Shown: positions 52,842-61,460 of the stretch, in pieces | Layout: every line of letters starts with the position of its first letter | How positions within the stretch are numbered: position 1 is the stretch's first letter | Source: Acidimicrobiales bacterium | GTDB taxonomy: Bacteria; Actinomycetota; Acidimicrobiia; Acidimicrobiales; SZUA-35 | DNA length: 64,000 bases | Reading direction: 5' to 3' | Assembly: GCA_028285495.1 (NCBI GenBank) | Contig: JANQPB010000044.1 | Coordinates: 124,001-188,000, forward strand | Notes under the pieces: generated by a model | Told to the model about the DNA's origin: nothing | The model's input: only the letters and a program-made list of their open reading frames with translations | The model's database searches: none | Program-made: the position numbers and the translations under genes

Positions 52842-52907
52842 CGCCGGCGCTCGCCTGGCCGGCCCGTCGTCTCGCCGACCGGTCGCCTGCCCGGGCCGCT
52901 CGGCAAG

Positions 52908-53936
52908 TCACGACTCGAACCAGCGGAGCGACTGGCCGTGGGGGCCGGCGGCGGCCACCGCCACGCCGTCGAGCAGGAGCGCGAAGTCGCGGCCGATCTC
53001 GTCCCGCCACCGAGCGGTTGCGTCGGGGAAGACCCCGGGAGCCTCGTTGGCGATCCAACGAACGTCGAGGGAGCCGATGTCGGCGGCGACGGCGTCGATG
53101 TCGTCCCGGCTCGGCAGGTAGGCGAGCACGGCCGAGTGGTAGACGACGACCGTGGTGCCACCCGGCGCCTCGGCCACGAGATCGCCGAGCGAGGTCCGGA
53201 GGTCGCCCCGGACGATCCGCCCCCGCTCGGCCGCCGGCAGCGCGGCGATGGTCTCGACGGCGGCGGCCAGTCGCTCGGACCGATGGGTGTGCTCGGGCCA
53301 GATCAGCGTCTGGAGCCAGGTGCGATCGGCGGCATCGGACGGGTCGAGCGGGTTGAGGTCGAGCCCGGCCCGCCAGGCCACGGTCGGCAGCCTGGCCGGC
53401 AGCGGCGCCGGGCCGGCCACCGGGAGCGCGATCTCGGGGTGGCCGTCGCCGGCCCGGTGCTCGGTGCCGTCCGGCCACCGCCAGCGATAGCGGTAGCGGT
53501 CGGGGTGCAGGCACAGCCCGGCCGACGCCCCGATCTCCAGCAGCGACAGCGGCCTAGCCTCCTCGGCCTCGATCCGGGCGAGCAGCGGGACCAGCACGCC
53601 GCAACGGGCCGCTTCGTTCATCTGGTTCGAACGGGCGAGCATGATCGCCCGAACCGGAGCGGGGTCGGCGTGCAGGCGGGTCAGGAACTCTCGGGCGCCG
53701 TCCGGTGCGGCCCCATCGGCGAGGGCGGCCCGCCAGGCCGCGAACAGGAGGTTCGGCTGCTGCTTGGCCACCGGCAGCGTCGCCAGGAAGTCGAGCGTCG
53801 GCCGGTGGTCGGACACCGCCATCGCCAACTCGGCGTAGCGGGGCGAGACACCGTCGGCCTCGACCCGGGCGAAGCGCCGATAGCGGTCGGCCAGTCGCGA
53901 CCGGTCGTCGCCGGAGCCGGCCTCCGGAGCCGCCAC
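52908..53936 (-). CDS. DUF2332-family protein
   Basis: About 342 residues of a family common in actinobacteria. Seen: DHRPTLDFLATLPVAKQQPNLLFAAW, REFLTRLHADPAPVRAIM, SNQMNEAARCGVLVPLL, LSLLEIGASAGLCLHPDRYRY (a glycine-rich loop like a SAM site), LDLNPLDPSDAADRTWLQTLIWPEHTHR and TVVVYHSAVLAYLP. The E-x-G-x-S-x-G loop and fold suggest a methyltransferase-like protein, but activity is unknown. GTG start at 53936, five bases after the TetR gene stop, so the regulator and this gene form an operon. Confidence 0.8.
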   Translation of the reverse strand: MAAPEAGSGDDRSRLADRYRRFARVEADGVSPRYAELAMAVSDHRPTLDFLATLPVAKQQPNLLFAAWRAALADGAAPDGAREFLTRLHADPAPVRAIMLARSNQMNEAARCGVLVPLLARIEAEEARPLSLLEIGASAGLCLHPDRYRYRWRWPDGTEHRAGDGHPEIALPVAGPAPLPARLPTVAWRAGLDLNPLDPSDAADRTWLQTLIWPEHTHRSERLAAAVETIAALPAAERGRIVRGDLRTSLGDLVAEAPGGTTVVVYHSAVLAYLPSRDDIDAVAADIGSLDVRWIANEAPGVFPDATARWRDEIGRDFALLLDGVAVAAAGPHGQSLRWFES

Positions 53937-53941
53937 GGGGG

Positions 53942-54604
53942 TCAGGCGGGCTGGTCGATCTGGAGGTAGGCGCAGACCGAGCGCAGCGCCTCGGCCACGA
54001 ACACCCTGTCGGCCCGACGCCCGAGCTGGGTGGCGGCCCTGGCCCCGTGCAGCCTGATCCGGAGCATGGCCGAGATCTGGTCGAGCACGAAGGCGGTGGC
54101 GAGCTTCGGGTCGGGGTGGCCGATCTCGTCCGACCGGGCCAGGATCAGGTCGGTCAGGCCCCGGTTGAGCTCGCCCCGGAGCTTGTCGAAGTGCTCGCCG
54201 AGCGCGGGATCGATGCGGGAGGCCTCGAGCCCGACCCGCTTGAAGCCGGGGCGGGCCCGCTCCGATTCGAGGGCGAAGGTGAGGTAGCCGTGGAGGATGT
54301 CGACGATCGTCGCCCCCTCCCAGCGGGCGGGAGCGACGGCCTCGGCGGTCGTGGCCTCGAAGCTCCGGGCCAACCGGTCGTACAGCGCGTAGACCAGGGC
54401 CTTCTTGTCGCGGAAGTGGTGGTACACGGCGCCGATCGACGTGCCCGCCCGCTCCGCCACCTCGGCCACCGAGGTCGCGTCGACGCCCTGCTGGGCGAAC
54501 AGCTCCTCGGCCGCATCGAGCAGGGACTGCTGGGTCCTTTGGCTGCGGGTCTGCTGCCCGGGTCGCACCCAGTGGAGGTCGGAGGTCCACGTCTTGCTCG
54601 GCAC
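53942..54604 (-). CDS. TetR-family transcriptional regulator
   Basis: A 220-residue repressor. The N-terminal HTH is RTQQSLLDAAEELFAQQG, VDATSVAEVAERAGTSIGAVYHHF, RDKKALVYALYDRLA. The C-terminal helical ligand domain has ILHGYLTFALESERARPGFKRV and RIDPALGEHFDKLRGELNRGL. Start: GTG at 54604 with AGGAGG seven bases upstream fits best; ATG at 54628 would add eight residues. Divergent from the GntR regulator, 134 bases away, and upstream of DUF2332. Ligand unknown. Confidence 0.85.
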   Translation of the reverse strand: MPSKTWTSDLHWVRPGQQTRSQRTQQSLLDAAEELFAQQGVDATSVAEVAERAGTSIGAVYHHFRDKKALVYALYDRLARSFEATTAEAVAPARWEGATIVDILHGYLTFALESERARPGFKRVGLEASRIDPALGEHFDKLRGELNRGLTDLILARSDEIGHPDPKLATAFVLDQISAMLRIRLHGARAATQLGRRADRVFVAEALRSVCAYLQIDQPA

Positions 54605-54738
54605 GGGGCCTCCTCGCTGCTCCGGCATCCGGGGACGACGCCCATTCAAGCAGAAACCCGTGCCGGCTGCCTGCGGTCGACCGGTGTGACCGGCGACCGA
54701 GCGCAGGGGACCTCGGCGTCGATTAGCTTGTGTTGGCA

Positions 54739-55599
54739 ATGGGTTCGCCGTCGCATGAGCCATCGCGGAGTCTCGCGCTGCTCTCGCTGCTGGTGCCCCG
54801 CGCCTGCGGCCCGGTGTCGGCCCGGATCCGGGTGGCGATCGAGCGCTCGATCGCGCTCGGTCTGTTCCCCGAGGGCCTCCTGCCATCCGAGCGTCAACTG
54901 GCGGCCACGCTCGACGTGTCGCGTACGGCGCTCCGGGCCGCCCTCGATCTCGTGCGGGCATCCGGCTACGCCGAGCGCAGCCTGGTCGGTCGGGCCGGCG
55001 GGGTCCCGATCGGCACCGGCCGGCCCCTGACGGCGGCCGAGATCGAGCGGACCGCCAACCAGGCGCTCGACGAGATCGGCCAGCTGGCCGCCGTCAGGGC
55101 GTTCCTGGAGCCGGTCTGCGCCCGCCGCATGGCCACCGCGGACGAGGAGAGCCGCGAGCGCTTCCTGGCCCCGCTGATCGAGTCGCAGGAGCAGCTGGCC
55201 GCCTCGCCGAGCCCGATGGCCCACCGCATGACCGACGGTGACTTCCACTACCACCTGGCGTCGGTGAGCGGATCGGACGAGATCATCGGCGTGCTGCTCC
55301 GGGCCAGGGCCGACCTGCTGCGCTGGCGGGACCGGCTGCCGATGCAGGACACGATCTGGCACAGCGTCACCGAGCACTGCGCCATCATCGACGCCATTCG
55401 CGACGGCGACGCCGACGGGGCCGAGGCGGCGACCATCGATCACCTCCGGAGCTCCGAGGAGCTGTACACGCTCTTCCTGCGACGCTACGTCGACGAACCC
55501 GAGGTCGTCCTCGCCGAGGGTGAGGCCGCGGTCAGCCACCCGACCGAGCCGCTGGCCGACGGCCCGGCGCCGCCGGCCAGGCGGACCTCGTCCCGATGA
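54739..55599 (+). CDS. GntR-family (FadR subgroup) transcriptional regulator
   Basis: A 286-residue regulator. The N-terminal winged helix is PVSARIRVAIERSIALGLFPEGLLPSERQLAATLDVSRTALRAALDLVRASGYAERS. The C-terminal FCD domain has EIGQLAAVRAFLEPVCARRMA, DGDFHYHLASVSGSD (D and H metal ligands) and WHSVTEHCAIIDAIRDGDAD (the other His). It probably controls the downstream glutamine-synthetase-like and amidohydrolase genes. Start ATG 54739; TTG 54730 is also possible. A TAGCTT hexamer ends nine bases before the ATG. Confidence 0.85.
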   Translation: MGSPSHEPSRSLALLSLLVPRACGPVSARIRVAIERSIALGLFPEGLLPSERQLAATLDVSRTALRAALDLVRASGYAERSLVGRAGGVPIGTGRPLTAAEIERTANQALDEIGQLAAVRAFLEPVCARRMATADEESRERFLAPLIESQEQLAASPSPMAHRMTDGDFHYHLASVSGSDEIIGVLLRARADLLRWRDRLPMQDTIWHSVTEHCAIIDAIRDGDADGAEAATIDHLRSSEELYTLFLRRYVDEPEVVLAEGEAAVSHPTEPLADGPAPPARRTSSR

Positions 55600-55652
55600 G
55601 CCCTCGTCGCGGCTGACGGAGCCAGGCGGGGGATGATGGCGGTGCGACGCCC

Positions 55653-56975
55653 ATGACGACCGGGGACGGCCCGAGCACGATCACCTGGGTCCTCCACACC
55701 GACCTGGTCAACCTGGTCCGGGGCCGGGGTCTGCCCGACTACGACCCGGTGACGACCAAGGGCCCGGCCGTCGGCTGGGTCCCGGCCGATCTGGCCCTCG
55801 ACGCGTTCGGCGGGCTCGTCGAGAACCCGTGGGGACCGACCGGCGAGCTCCGCCTGGTGCCCGACCCCGAGACCTTCGTCGAGATCGACCGGCTTCCCGG
55901 TGGGCGGCCGCCGTTCCGGTTCGCCCTGGCCCGCTGCGTCGACCTCGACGACGTGTCCTGGCCGTCGTGCCCCCGCGTCGTGCTCGAGCGGACGGTCGGC
56001 CGCCTCGCCGACGAGTTCGGGCTGCACGTGCTGGCGGCGACCGAGCACGAGTTCGGCCTGCTCGGCCAGCCGGTCCCGTTGCCGTTCACCGTCGACGCCG
56101 CCCGCCGGGCCGAGCCGTTGCTCAGCGCCGTCGTCACCGCGTTGACCCAGGCCGGCGTCGGGCCCGAGAACGTCCTGCCCGAGTTCGGGCACAACCAGTT
56201 CGAGATCACGGCCGAGCCCGCCATGGGGGTCGCAGCGGCCGACCGGACGGTGATCGTCCGAGAGGTCGTCCGGGAGGTGGCCAGGGCACTCGACCGGGAG
56301 ATCACCTTCTCGCCGGTCATCGGACCGGGCGCCGGCACGAACGGGGCCCACCTCCACCTCAGCCTGCTCGACACCGACGGCCACTCGGTGACCGCCGACC
56401 CACTCGGCGAGCACGGGCTGTCGCCGGTCACCAGCCGATTCGCCGCCGGGATCATGGCCCACCTGCCCGGCCTCAGCGGCCTCTGCACCCCCTCGGTCGT
56501 GTCGTATCAGCGGGTCGGGCCCCGATCGTGGAGCGCCGGCTACACGGCCTTCGGCGTGGCCAACCGGGAGGCGGCACTGCGCCTGGCCCCCGGGCGACCG
56601 TCCGGCTCGGGCCGACCGGGCCTCGGGCCGAGCCTGGAGTTCCGCCCGATCGATGCCACCGCCAATCCGTACCTGGCGATGGCCGGCATCCTCGCCGCCG
56701 GCATGGATGGGATCAGGCGGAACCTGCCCCTCCCCCGGTCGATCGCGGTCGATCCCGACCAGCTCGACGACGACCAGCGGGCCGAGCTCGGCATCGAGCC
56801 GCTCCCCCGGTCCCTCGACGACGCCATCGCCGCCCTCGAGCGCGACGACGTGCTCACCGACCTCTTCGACGACGAGCTCTGGGCCTGCCTGACCAGTCTC
56901 AAGCGGCAGGAGATCGAGCGCTTCCGCGCCACACCGCCATCCCGGATCGTCACCGCCTACGCCCGTGCCTACTGA
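55653..56975 (+). CDS. Glutamine-synthetase-family ligase (FluG/PuuA-like)
   Basis: A 440-residue GS-fold ligase. The metal/ATP funnel residues lie in ATEHEFGLLGQPVPL, LPEFGHNQFEITAEP, GPGAGTNGAHLHLSLLD (N-G-x-H) and VGPRSWSAGYTAFGVANREAALRL. The end is LEFRPIDATANPYLAMAGIL. The N-terminal beta-grasp part is short. Members join glutamate to amines (polyamines, ethanolamine, isopropylamine) or work in FluG-type proteins. It overlaps the amidohydrolase by 11 bases; the two together have the domain content of fungal FluG, in reversed order. Likely catabolic use of an amine, under GntR control. Start ATG 55653. Confidence 0.85.
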   Translation: MTTGDGPSTITWVLHTDLVNLVRGRGLPDYDPVTTKGPAVGWVPADLALDAFGGLVENPWGPTGELRLVPDPETFVEIDRLPGGRPPFRFALARCVDLDDVSWPSCPRVVLERTVGRLADEFGLHVLAATEHEFGLLGQPVPLPFTVDAARRAEPLLSAVVTALTQAGVGPENVLPEFGHNQFEITAEPAMGVAAADRTVIVREVVREVARALDREITFSPVIGPGAGTNGAHLHLSLLDTDGHSVTADPLGEHGLSPVTSRFAAGIMAHLPGLSGLCTPSVVSYQRVGPRSWSAGYTAFGVANREAALRLAPGRPSGSGRPGLGPSLEFRPIDATANPYLAMAGILAAGMDGIRRNLPLPRSIAVDPDQLDDDQRAELGIEPLPRSLDDAIAALERDDVLTDLFDDELWACLTSLKRQEIERFRATPPSRIVTAYARAY

Positions 56976-58095
56976 GCTGACCGACGCCACCACCCTGATC
57001 GACCACCACTGCCATGGCGTGGTCGACGAGCCACTCGACCGGTCTCGCTTCGCCGCGCTGTTGTCGGAGGGCGGCGGCGCGATGCACGCCGAGATCGACC
57101 CGGCCGACACGCCGCTCGGCCTGGCCGTCCGCGCCATCTGTGCCCCGGTGCTCGACCTCGAGCCGCACGTCTCGTTCGACACCTACCTGGCTCGCCGCAA
57201 CACCCTGGCCGACGCCGACACCCGACTGCTCGCCGCCTCTGGACTCGGCCACCTGCTGATCGACACCGGCTACCGCACCGCCACCATCCGCGACCCGACG
57301 GCGATGGCCGAGCTCGGGTCGTTCCGGACCGACGAGATCGTCCGGATCGAGGCGGTGGCCGAGTCGGTGTTCGCCGAGGTCGGCGCCGCCGACTTCCTCG
57401 CCGCGTTCGAGCACGAGCTCCGCTACCGCTGCCAGGGCGCGGTCGGGCTGAAGTCGATCGTGGCCTACCGGGCCGGGTTCGACCTCGACCCGAGGCGCCC
57501 GATCTCACTCGACCTGCGCCGCAGCCTCAACCGGTGGCGGACCGGTCACCGGCTCGACGACCCGGTCCTGCTCCGGCACTGCCTGCACGTCGGCATCGAG
57601 GTGTCGGCCGACGAGAACCTGCCCCTCCAGCTGCACACCGGCTTCGGCGACGCCGACATCGAGCTGTGGCGCAGCGACCCGACCCGATTCACCTCGTGGC
57701 TCCGGCGGGCCCCGGCCGACGCCCGCTTCTGCTTCCTCCACTGCTGGCCCTACCACCGCGAGGCCGCCTTCCTCGCCGCGGTCTTCCCGTCGGTGTACTT
57801 CGACACCGGTGAGGTCAACACCCATGGTGCGCTCGGCTACAACTCGATCCTGGCCGAGTCGATGGAGGTCGCCCCCTTCGGCAAGCTCCTGTACTCGAGC
57901 GATGCCTTCGGCCTCTCCGAGCTGTACCTGATCGCCTCGACCCAGTACCGGGCCGCCCTGGCCCGGATCCTGATGGGCTGGTGGCGCGACGGGCGGTGCT
58001 CGCCGGCCGACACCGTCCGCATCACCCACATGATCTCGAGCGCCAACGCCAGCCGACTCTACGGCCTGCCGGCCGAGGGGTCCGACGAGCAGTAG
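56965..58095 (+). CDS. Amidohydrolase-superfamily protein (FluG N-domain type)
   Basis: A 376-residue TIM-barrel metal hydrolase. TLIDHHCHGVVDEPLDRSRF holds the H-x-H metal pair; LKSIVAYRAGFDLDPRRP the lysine strand; NLPLQLHTGFGDADIELW and FCFLHCWPYHREAAFL further metal histidines; LLYSSDAFGLSELYLIAST the last Asp. The wording matches the amidohydrolase half of FluG proteins. It probably cuts a gamma-glutamyl or other amide produced by the adjacent ligase. The start GTG at 56965 lies inside the ligase reading frame (11-base overlap), so they are made together. Confidence 0.83.
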   Translation: MPTELTDATTLIDHHCHGVVDEPLDRSRFAALLSEGGGAMHAEIDPADTPLGLAVRAICAPVLDLEPHVSFDTYLARRNTLADADTRLLAASGLGHLLIDTGYRTATIRDPTAMAELGSFRTDEIVRIEAVAESVFAEVGAADFLAAFEHELRYRCQGAVGLKSIVAYRAGFDLDPRRPISLDLRRSLNRWRTGHRLDDPVLLRHCLHVGIEVSADENLPLQLHTGFGDADIELWRSDPTRFTSWLRRAPADARFCFLHCWPYHREAAFLAAVFPSVYFDTGEVNTHGALGYNSILAESMEVAPFGKLLYSSDAFGLSELYLIASTQYRAALARILMGWWRDGRCSPADTVRITHMISSANASRLYGLPAEGSDEQ

Positions 58096-58190
58096 CGGTC
58101 GGGGCCCGAGTGCCGAGGAGCTGGCCGGTCCCGCTGGTGGCCGAGGTCGGGCGTCGTCGGCCCCGTTTCGACCGCCGTCGCGCCGGACCC

Positions 58191-58196
58191 TACAGT
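58191..58196 (+). promoter_or_regulatory. Putative -10 element of a leaderless promoter
   Basis: TACAGT followed by CGGGGC and the ATG of the acyl-CoA dehydrogenase at 58203. The 11-base string TACAGTCGGGG also occurs before the other acyl-CoA dehydrogenase (51571). Confidence 0.5.
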
Positions 58197-58202
58197 CGGG
58201 GC

Positions 58203-59471
58203 ATGACGTCGATCACGGGGGCTTCGGCGACCGAGGGCCAGGTCGCCGACGAGGTTCGGGACTGGTTCCGCGAGGCCTGGGACCCGACGCTGTCGCTGAT
58301 CCAGTGGCGGGAGCGACTCGTCGACTCGGGCTGGGCCGTGCCGTCGTGGTCGTCGCAGTGGTTCGGGCGAGACCTGCCGGCCTGGGCCGACCGGGTGGCC
58401 CACCAGGCGATCAAGGACGAGGGCGGTGTGGCCACCCCGCTCGGTGGGGGCATGGGGCTGGCCGCCCCGACGATCTACGACCACGGCTCCGACGACCTCA
58501 TGCGACGGTTCCTCCGCCCGACCCTGACCGGCGAGCTGCTCTGGTGCCAGCTGTTCAGCGAGCCGGTGGCCGGCTCCGACCTGGCCGGGCTGAAGACCAC
58601 CGCGGTGCTCGACGGCGACGAGTGGATCGTGAACGGCCAGAAGGTGTGGAACACCTCGGCCCACCACGCCGACTACGGGATCCTGGTGGCCCGCACGGAC
58701 TGGGACGCGGTCAAGCATGCGGGCCTCAGCTACTTCCTGATCGCGATGGACCAGCCGGGGATCGAGGTCAGGCCGATCCGGCAGATGAACGAGCACTCGT
58801 CGTTCAACGAGGTGTTCCTGACCGACGCCCGGATCCCCGTCGACGACATCGTCGGCCAGGTCGGCGACGGCTGGAAGGTGGCACGGGGCACGCTGGCCCA
58901 CGAGCGCCGCTTCGGCGGCCGGAGCTCGAAGACCACGAGGCCGGACGCCTCCGGTCGGGTGATCGACGAGGCCAGGCACGAGGCGGCAGAGCACGAGAAG
59001 ACCTACGTCTGGTACCCCCAGCGCCAGGGACGGATCGACCTGCTCCGACCGCGGGCCGAGGCGAACGGCCACGCCGACGACCCCGTCGTTCGCCAGGAGA
59101 TCATGGCGGTCACCGCATTCCATCGGGCGGCCGAGCTGACGGCCGAGCGGGCCAAGGCGGCCCGCGAGCTCGGCCGACCTCCCGGCTCGGAGGGCTCGAT
59201 CGGGAAGCTGGCGCTGTCGGAGGTGGCGAGGGCCAGCCACGCCGCCCACACCCGCATCGCCGGTGCGAAGGGGATGCTGACCGAGCCGCCGGCCGGCGAC
59301 GACGATCCCGATCACACCGCCGTGGCCGAGGTGCTCGTGTCGACGCCGGCCCAGTCGATCGCCGGCGGGACCGATGAGATCCAGCACAACATCTTGGGCG
59401 AGAACATCCTCGGGCTCCCCAAGGAACCAGCCGTCGACCGCGGCATCCCCTTCAAGGACGTCGGCCGATGA
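58203..59471 (+). CDS. Acyl-CoA dehydrogenase
   Basis: A 422-residue flavoenzyme from a different subfamily than the one at 51.6 kb. It has WRERLVDSGWAVPSWSSQWFGRDL, LWCQLFSEPVAGSDLAGLKTTAVLDGDEWIVNGQKVWNTSA, FNEVFLTDARIPVDDIVGQVGDGWKVA and a longer middle region. The end is TPAQSIAGGTDEIQHNILGENILGLPKEP. It dehydrogenates an acyl-CoA, possibly a branched or cyclic one; the FadE-like wording supports this only loosely. The ATG lies six bases after TACAGT. Its stop codon is inside a 26-bp tandem repeat that also spaces the ligase gene. Confidence 0.87.
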   Translation: MTSITGASATEGQVADEVRDWFREAWDPTLSLIQWRERLVDSGWAVPSWSSQWFGRDLPAWADRVAHQAIKDEGGVATPLGGGMGLAAPTIYDHGSDDLMRRFLRPTLTGELLWCQLFSEPVAGSDLAGLKTTAVLDGDEWIVNGQKVWNTSAHHADYGILVARTDWDAVKHAGLSYFLIAMDQPGIEVRPIRQMNEHSSFNEVFLTDARIPVDDIVGQVGDGWKVARGTLAHERRFGGRSSKTTRPDASGRVIDEARHEAAEHEKTYVWYPQRQGRIDLLRPRAEANGHADDPVVRQEIMAVTAFHRAAELTAERAKAARELGRPPGSEGSIGKLALSEVARASHAAHTRIAGAKGMLTEPPAGDDDPDHTAVAEVLVSTPAQSIAGGTDEIQHNILGENILGLPKEPAVDRGIPFKDVGR

Positions 59472-59523
59472 GGCCCTTCGAGGACGTCGGCCGATGAGGC
59501 CCTTCGAGGACCTCGGCCGCTAG
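59448..59523. repeat. 26-bp tandem repeat on a stop codon (3 copies)
   Basis: Three copies with a 26-bp period begin CCCTTCAAGGACGTCGGCCG at 59448, 59474 and 59500. Each, read from its CCC, encodes PF(K/E)D(V/L)GR and a stop (TGA, TGA, TAG). The first is the true C terminus of the acyl-CoA dehydrogenase; the last runs into the ATG of the ligase at 59524. Confidence 0.9.
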
Positions 59524-61104
59524 ATGGCCTATCCCGGCGTCCACGCCCGCACCCGCCCCGATCACCCGGCCGTCGTCATGGTCGGCTCCGGCGAGGTCCT
59601 CACCTACCGCCAGCTCGACGAGCGCTCGAACCAGCTGGCCAACCTCCTTCGCTCGATGGGGCTGACGACGGGCGACCACATCGCCCTGTTCATGGAGAAC
59701 CAGATCCGGTTCATGGAGGTCATCTGGGCCGCCCTCCGCTCGGGCATCTACGTCACCGCCATCAACAGCTTCCTCTCCGCCGAGGAGGCGGCGTACATCA
59801 TCGACGACTGCGACGCCCGGCTCGTCGTGACCACCAGGGCCAAGGGCGAGGTGGCCGCGGCCATCGACCCGGCCACCACGCCGAAGGTCGAGCGGTGGCT
59901 GATGACCGACGGCGTTCCCGCCGACGCCGGTCCCGGCCCGATCTGGGAGCCCTACGAGGACGCCATCGCCGAGCACCCGACCACGCCGGTCGACGGGGAG
60001 CGCCCCGGCTACCCGATGCTCTACTCGTCGGGCACCACCGGCCGACCGAAGGGGGTCAAGCGGCCGCTCCCCGAGCACGGGATCGACGAGCTCGAGCCCC
60101 GGGTCGCGACCTTCTTCACCGACCGCTACCGCTACGGGCCCGACATGACCTACCTGTCGCCGGCCCCGCTGTACCACGCGGCACCGATGGCCTTCTCCAC
60201 CGGCGTGCACCGGGTCGGCGGGACGCTGGTGGTCATGGAGCGCTTCGACGCCGCCAGCTGCCTGGCCGCCATCGAGCACCACCGGGTCACCCACAGCCAG
60301 TTCGTGCCGACCATGTTCATCCGGATGCTCAAGCTCGACGAGGAGGAGCGGCTGGGGCCCGACCTGTCGACCCTCGAGGTCGCCATCCACGCCGCCGCTC
60401 CGTGCCCGGTGCCGATCAAGCACCAGATGATCGAGTGGTGGGGTCCGATCCTGCTCGAGTACTACGCGGGCTCCGAGGGCAACGGCGCCACGTTCATCGA
60501 CAGCGAGGAGTGGCTCGAGCGCCCGGGCTCGGTCGGCAAGCCCCGGGCCGGGGCCATCCACATCTGCGACGACGAGGGCAACGAGCTGGGTCCCGGCGAG
60601 GTCGGCGGCATCTACTTCTCCGGCGGCGGCACCTACGAGTACTACAAGGACCCGACCAAGACGGCTGCCGCCGCCCTCCCCGGTGGGCGGACGACGCTGG
60701 GCGACATCGGCTACGTCGACGAGGACGGCTACCTGTTCCTCACCGACCGCAAGGCCCACATGATCATCTCCGGCGGGGTCAACATCTATCCCCAGGAGAT
60801 CGAGGACCGGCTGGTCACCCACCCGAAGGTCGCCGACGTTGCGGTGTTCGGCGTGCCCGACCCGGAGATGGGCGAGCAGGTCAAGGCCGTCGTCCAGCCG
60901 GTCGACGGCGTTGCCGGCGGCGAGGCCGAGCGGGAGGCACTGGCCGGCGAGCTGATCGCGTACTGCCGCGACCAGATCGCCCACTACAAGTGCCCGAAGT
61001 CGGTCGACTTCGTCGACGAGCTGCCCCGCCTGCCGACCGGCAAGCTCTACAAGCGCCTGCTGCGCGACCGCTACTGGGGCGACAGCACCTCGCGCATCGT
61101 GTGA
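59524..61104 (+). CDS. Acyl-CoA ligase (AMP-binding, FadD type)
   Basis: A 526-residue ANL-family ligase. The P-loop is MLYSSGTTGRPKGVKRPL, then YYAGSEGNGATFIDSEEW, GDIGYVDEDGYLFLTDRKAHMIISGGVNIYPQEIE (A8 hinge) and the C-terminal lysine in LPTGKLYKRLLRDRYW. It activates a carboxylic acid with ATP and CoA, providing substrates for the adjacent dehydrogenases. Start ATG 59524 directly follows a TAG of the repeated spacer. A strong hairpin follows the stop. Specificity unknown; benzoate is possible but there is no direct support. Confidence 0.9.
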   Translation: MAYPGVHARTRPDHPAVVMVGSGEVLTYRQLDERSNQLANLLRSMGLTTGDHIALFMENQIRFMEVIWAALRSGIYVTAINSFLSAEEAAYIIDDCDARLVVTTRAKGEVAAAIDPATTPKVERWLMTDGVPADAGPGPIWEPYEDAIAEHPTTPVDGERPGYPMLYSSGTTGRPKGVKRPLPEHGIDELEPRVATFFTDRYRYGPDMTYLSPAPLYHAAPMAFSTGVHRVGGTLVVMERFDAASCLAAIEHHRVTHSQFVPTMFIRMLKLDEEERLGPDLSTLEVAIHAAAPCPVPIKHQMIEWWGPILLEYYAGSEGNGATFIDSEEWLERPGSVGKPRAGAIHICDDEGNELGPGEVGGIYFSGGGTYEYYKDPTKTAAAALPGGRTTLGDIGYVDEDGYLFLTDRKAHMIISGGVNIYPQEIEDRLVTHPKVADVAVFGVPDPEMGEQVKAVVQPVDGVAGGEAEREALAGELIAYCRDQIAHYKCPKSVDFVDELPRLPTGKLYKRLLRDRYWGDSTSRIV

Positions 61105-61131
61105 GTCGGACCCGCGGAGCGGGTCCGACTC
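61103..61131. terminator. Strong 13-bp hairpin after the ligase gene
   Basis: GAGTCGGACCCGC-gga-GCGGGTCCGACTC, a perfect 13-bp stem and three-base loop that overlaps the stop codon and lies before the convergent small gene. Likely the end of both transcripts. Confidence 0.75.
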
Positions 61132-61142
61132 GGAGCTCCACC

Positions 61143-61325
61143 TCAGGCGGCGATGGCCGGCCGAGCCGACGGGCGCTCCGGGCGCCGTGGCGACCGTCCC
61201 GTCCGCGCTCCGCCGAGGCGGCGCCAGGCCGGGGTGTGGACGGCGGCCACCAGCCTGGCCTCCTCGGCGGCCGTGAGCCGGGCCCGTTGCAGGGCGAGAA
61301 TGGCGTCGGTGTCGATGGGGTGCAT
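61143..61325 (-). CDS. 60-residue hypothetical protein with a strong ribosome binding site
   Basis: A short frame starts at ATG 61325, preceded by GGAGG at optimal distance, and encodes MHPIDTDAILALQRARLTAA, then EEARLVAAVHTPAWRRLGG and a basic tail rich in Arg and Pro. The first 30 residues should form an amphipathic helix pair. No family is recognised. It lies downstream of the LAL regulator on the same strand, 135 bases after that gene's stop. The near-consensus Shine-Dalgarno sequence and the terminator just beyond support a real gene. Confidence 0.6.
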   Translation of the reverse strand: MHPIDTDAILALQRARLTAAEEARLVAAVHTPAWRRLGGARTGRSPRRPERPSARPAIAA

Positions 61326-61460
61326 GGTGTCCTCCTTCCGAATCTCCCGGAGACGATCTCCGCTCGGTTCGTGACATCCACGGTACGGATCGACCCGATA
61401 CGCCGACATCGGTGCCACACACCCATTCCGGCAACCCACCCACCTAGGTTGGCCGGCCGG

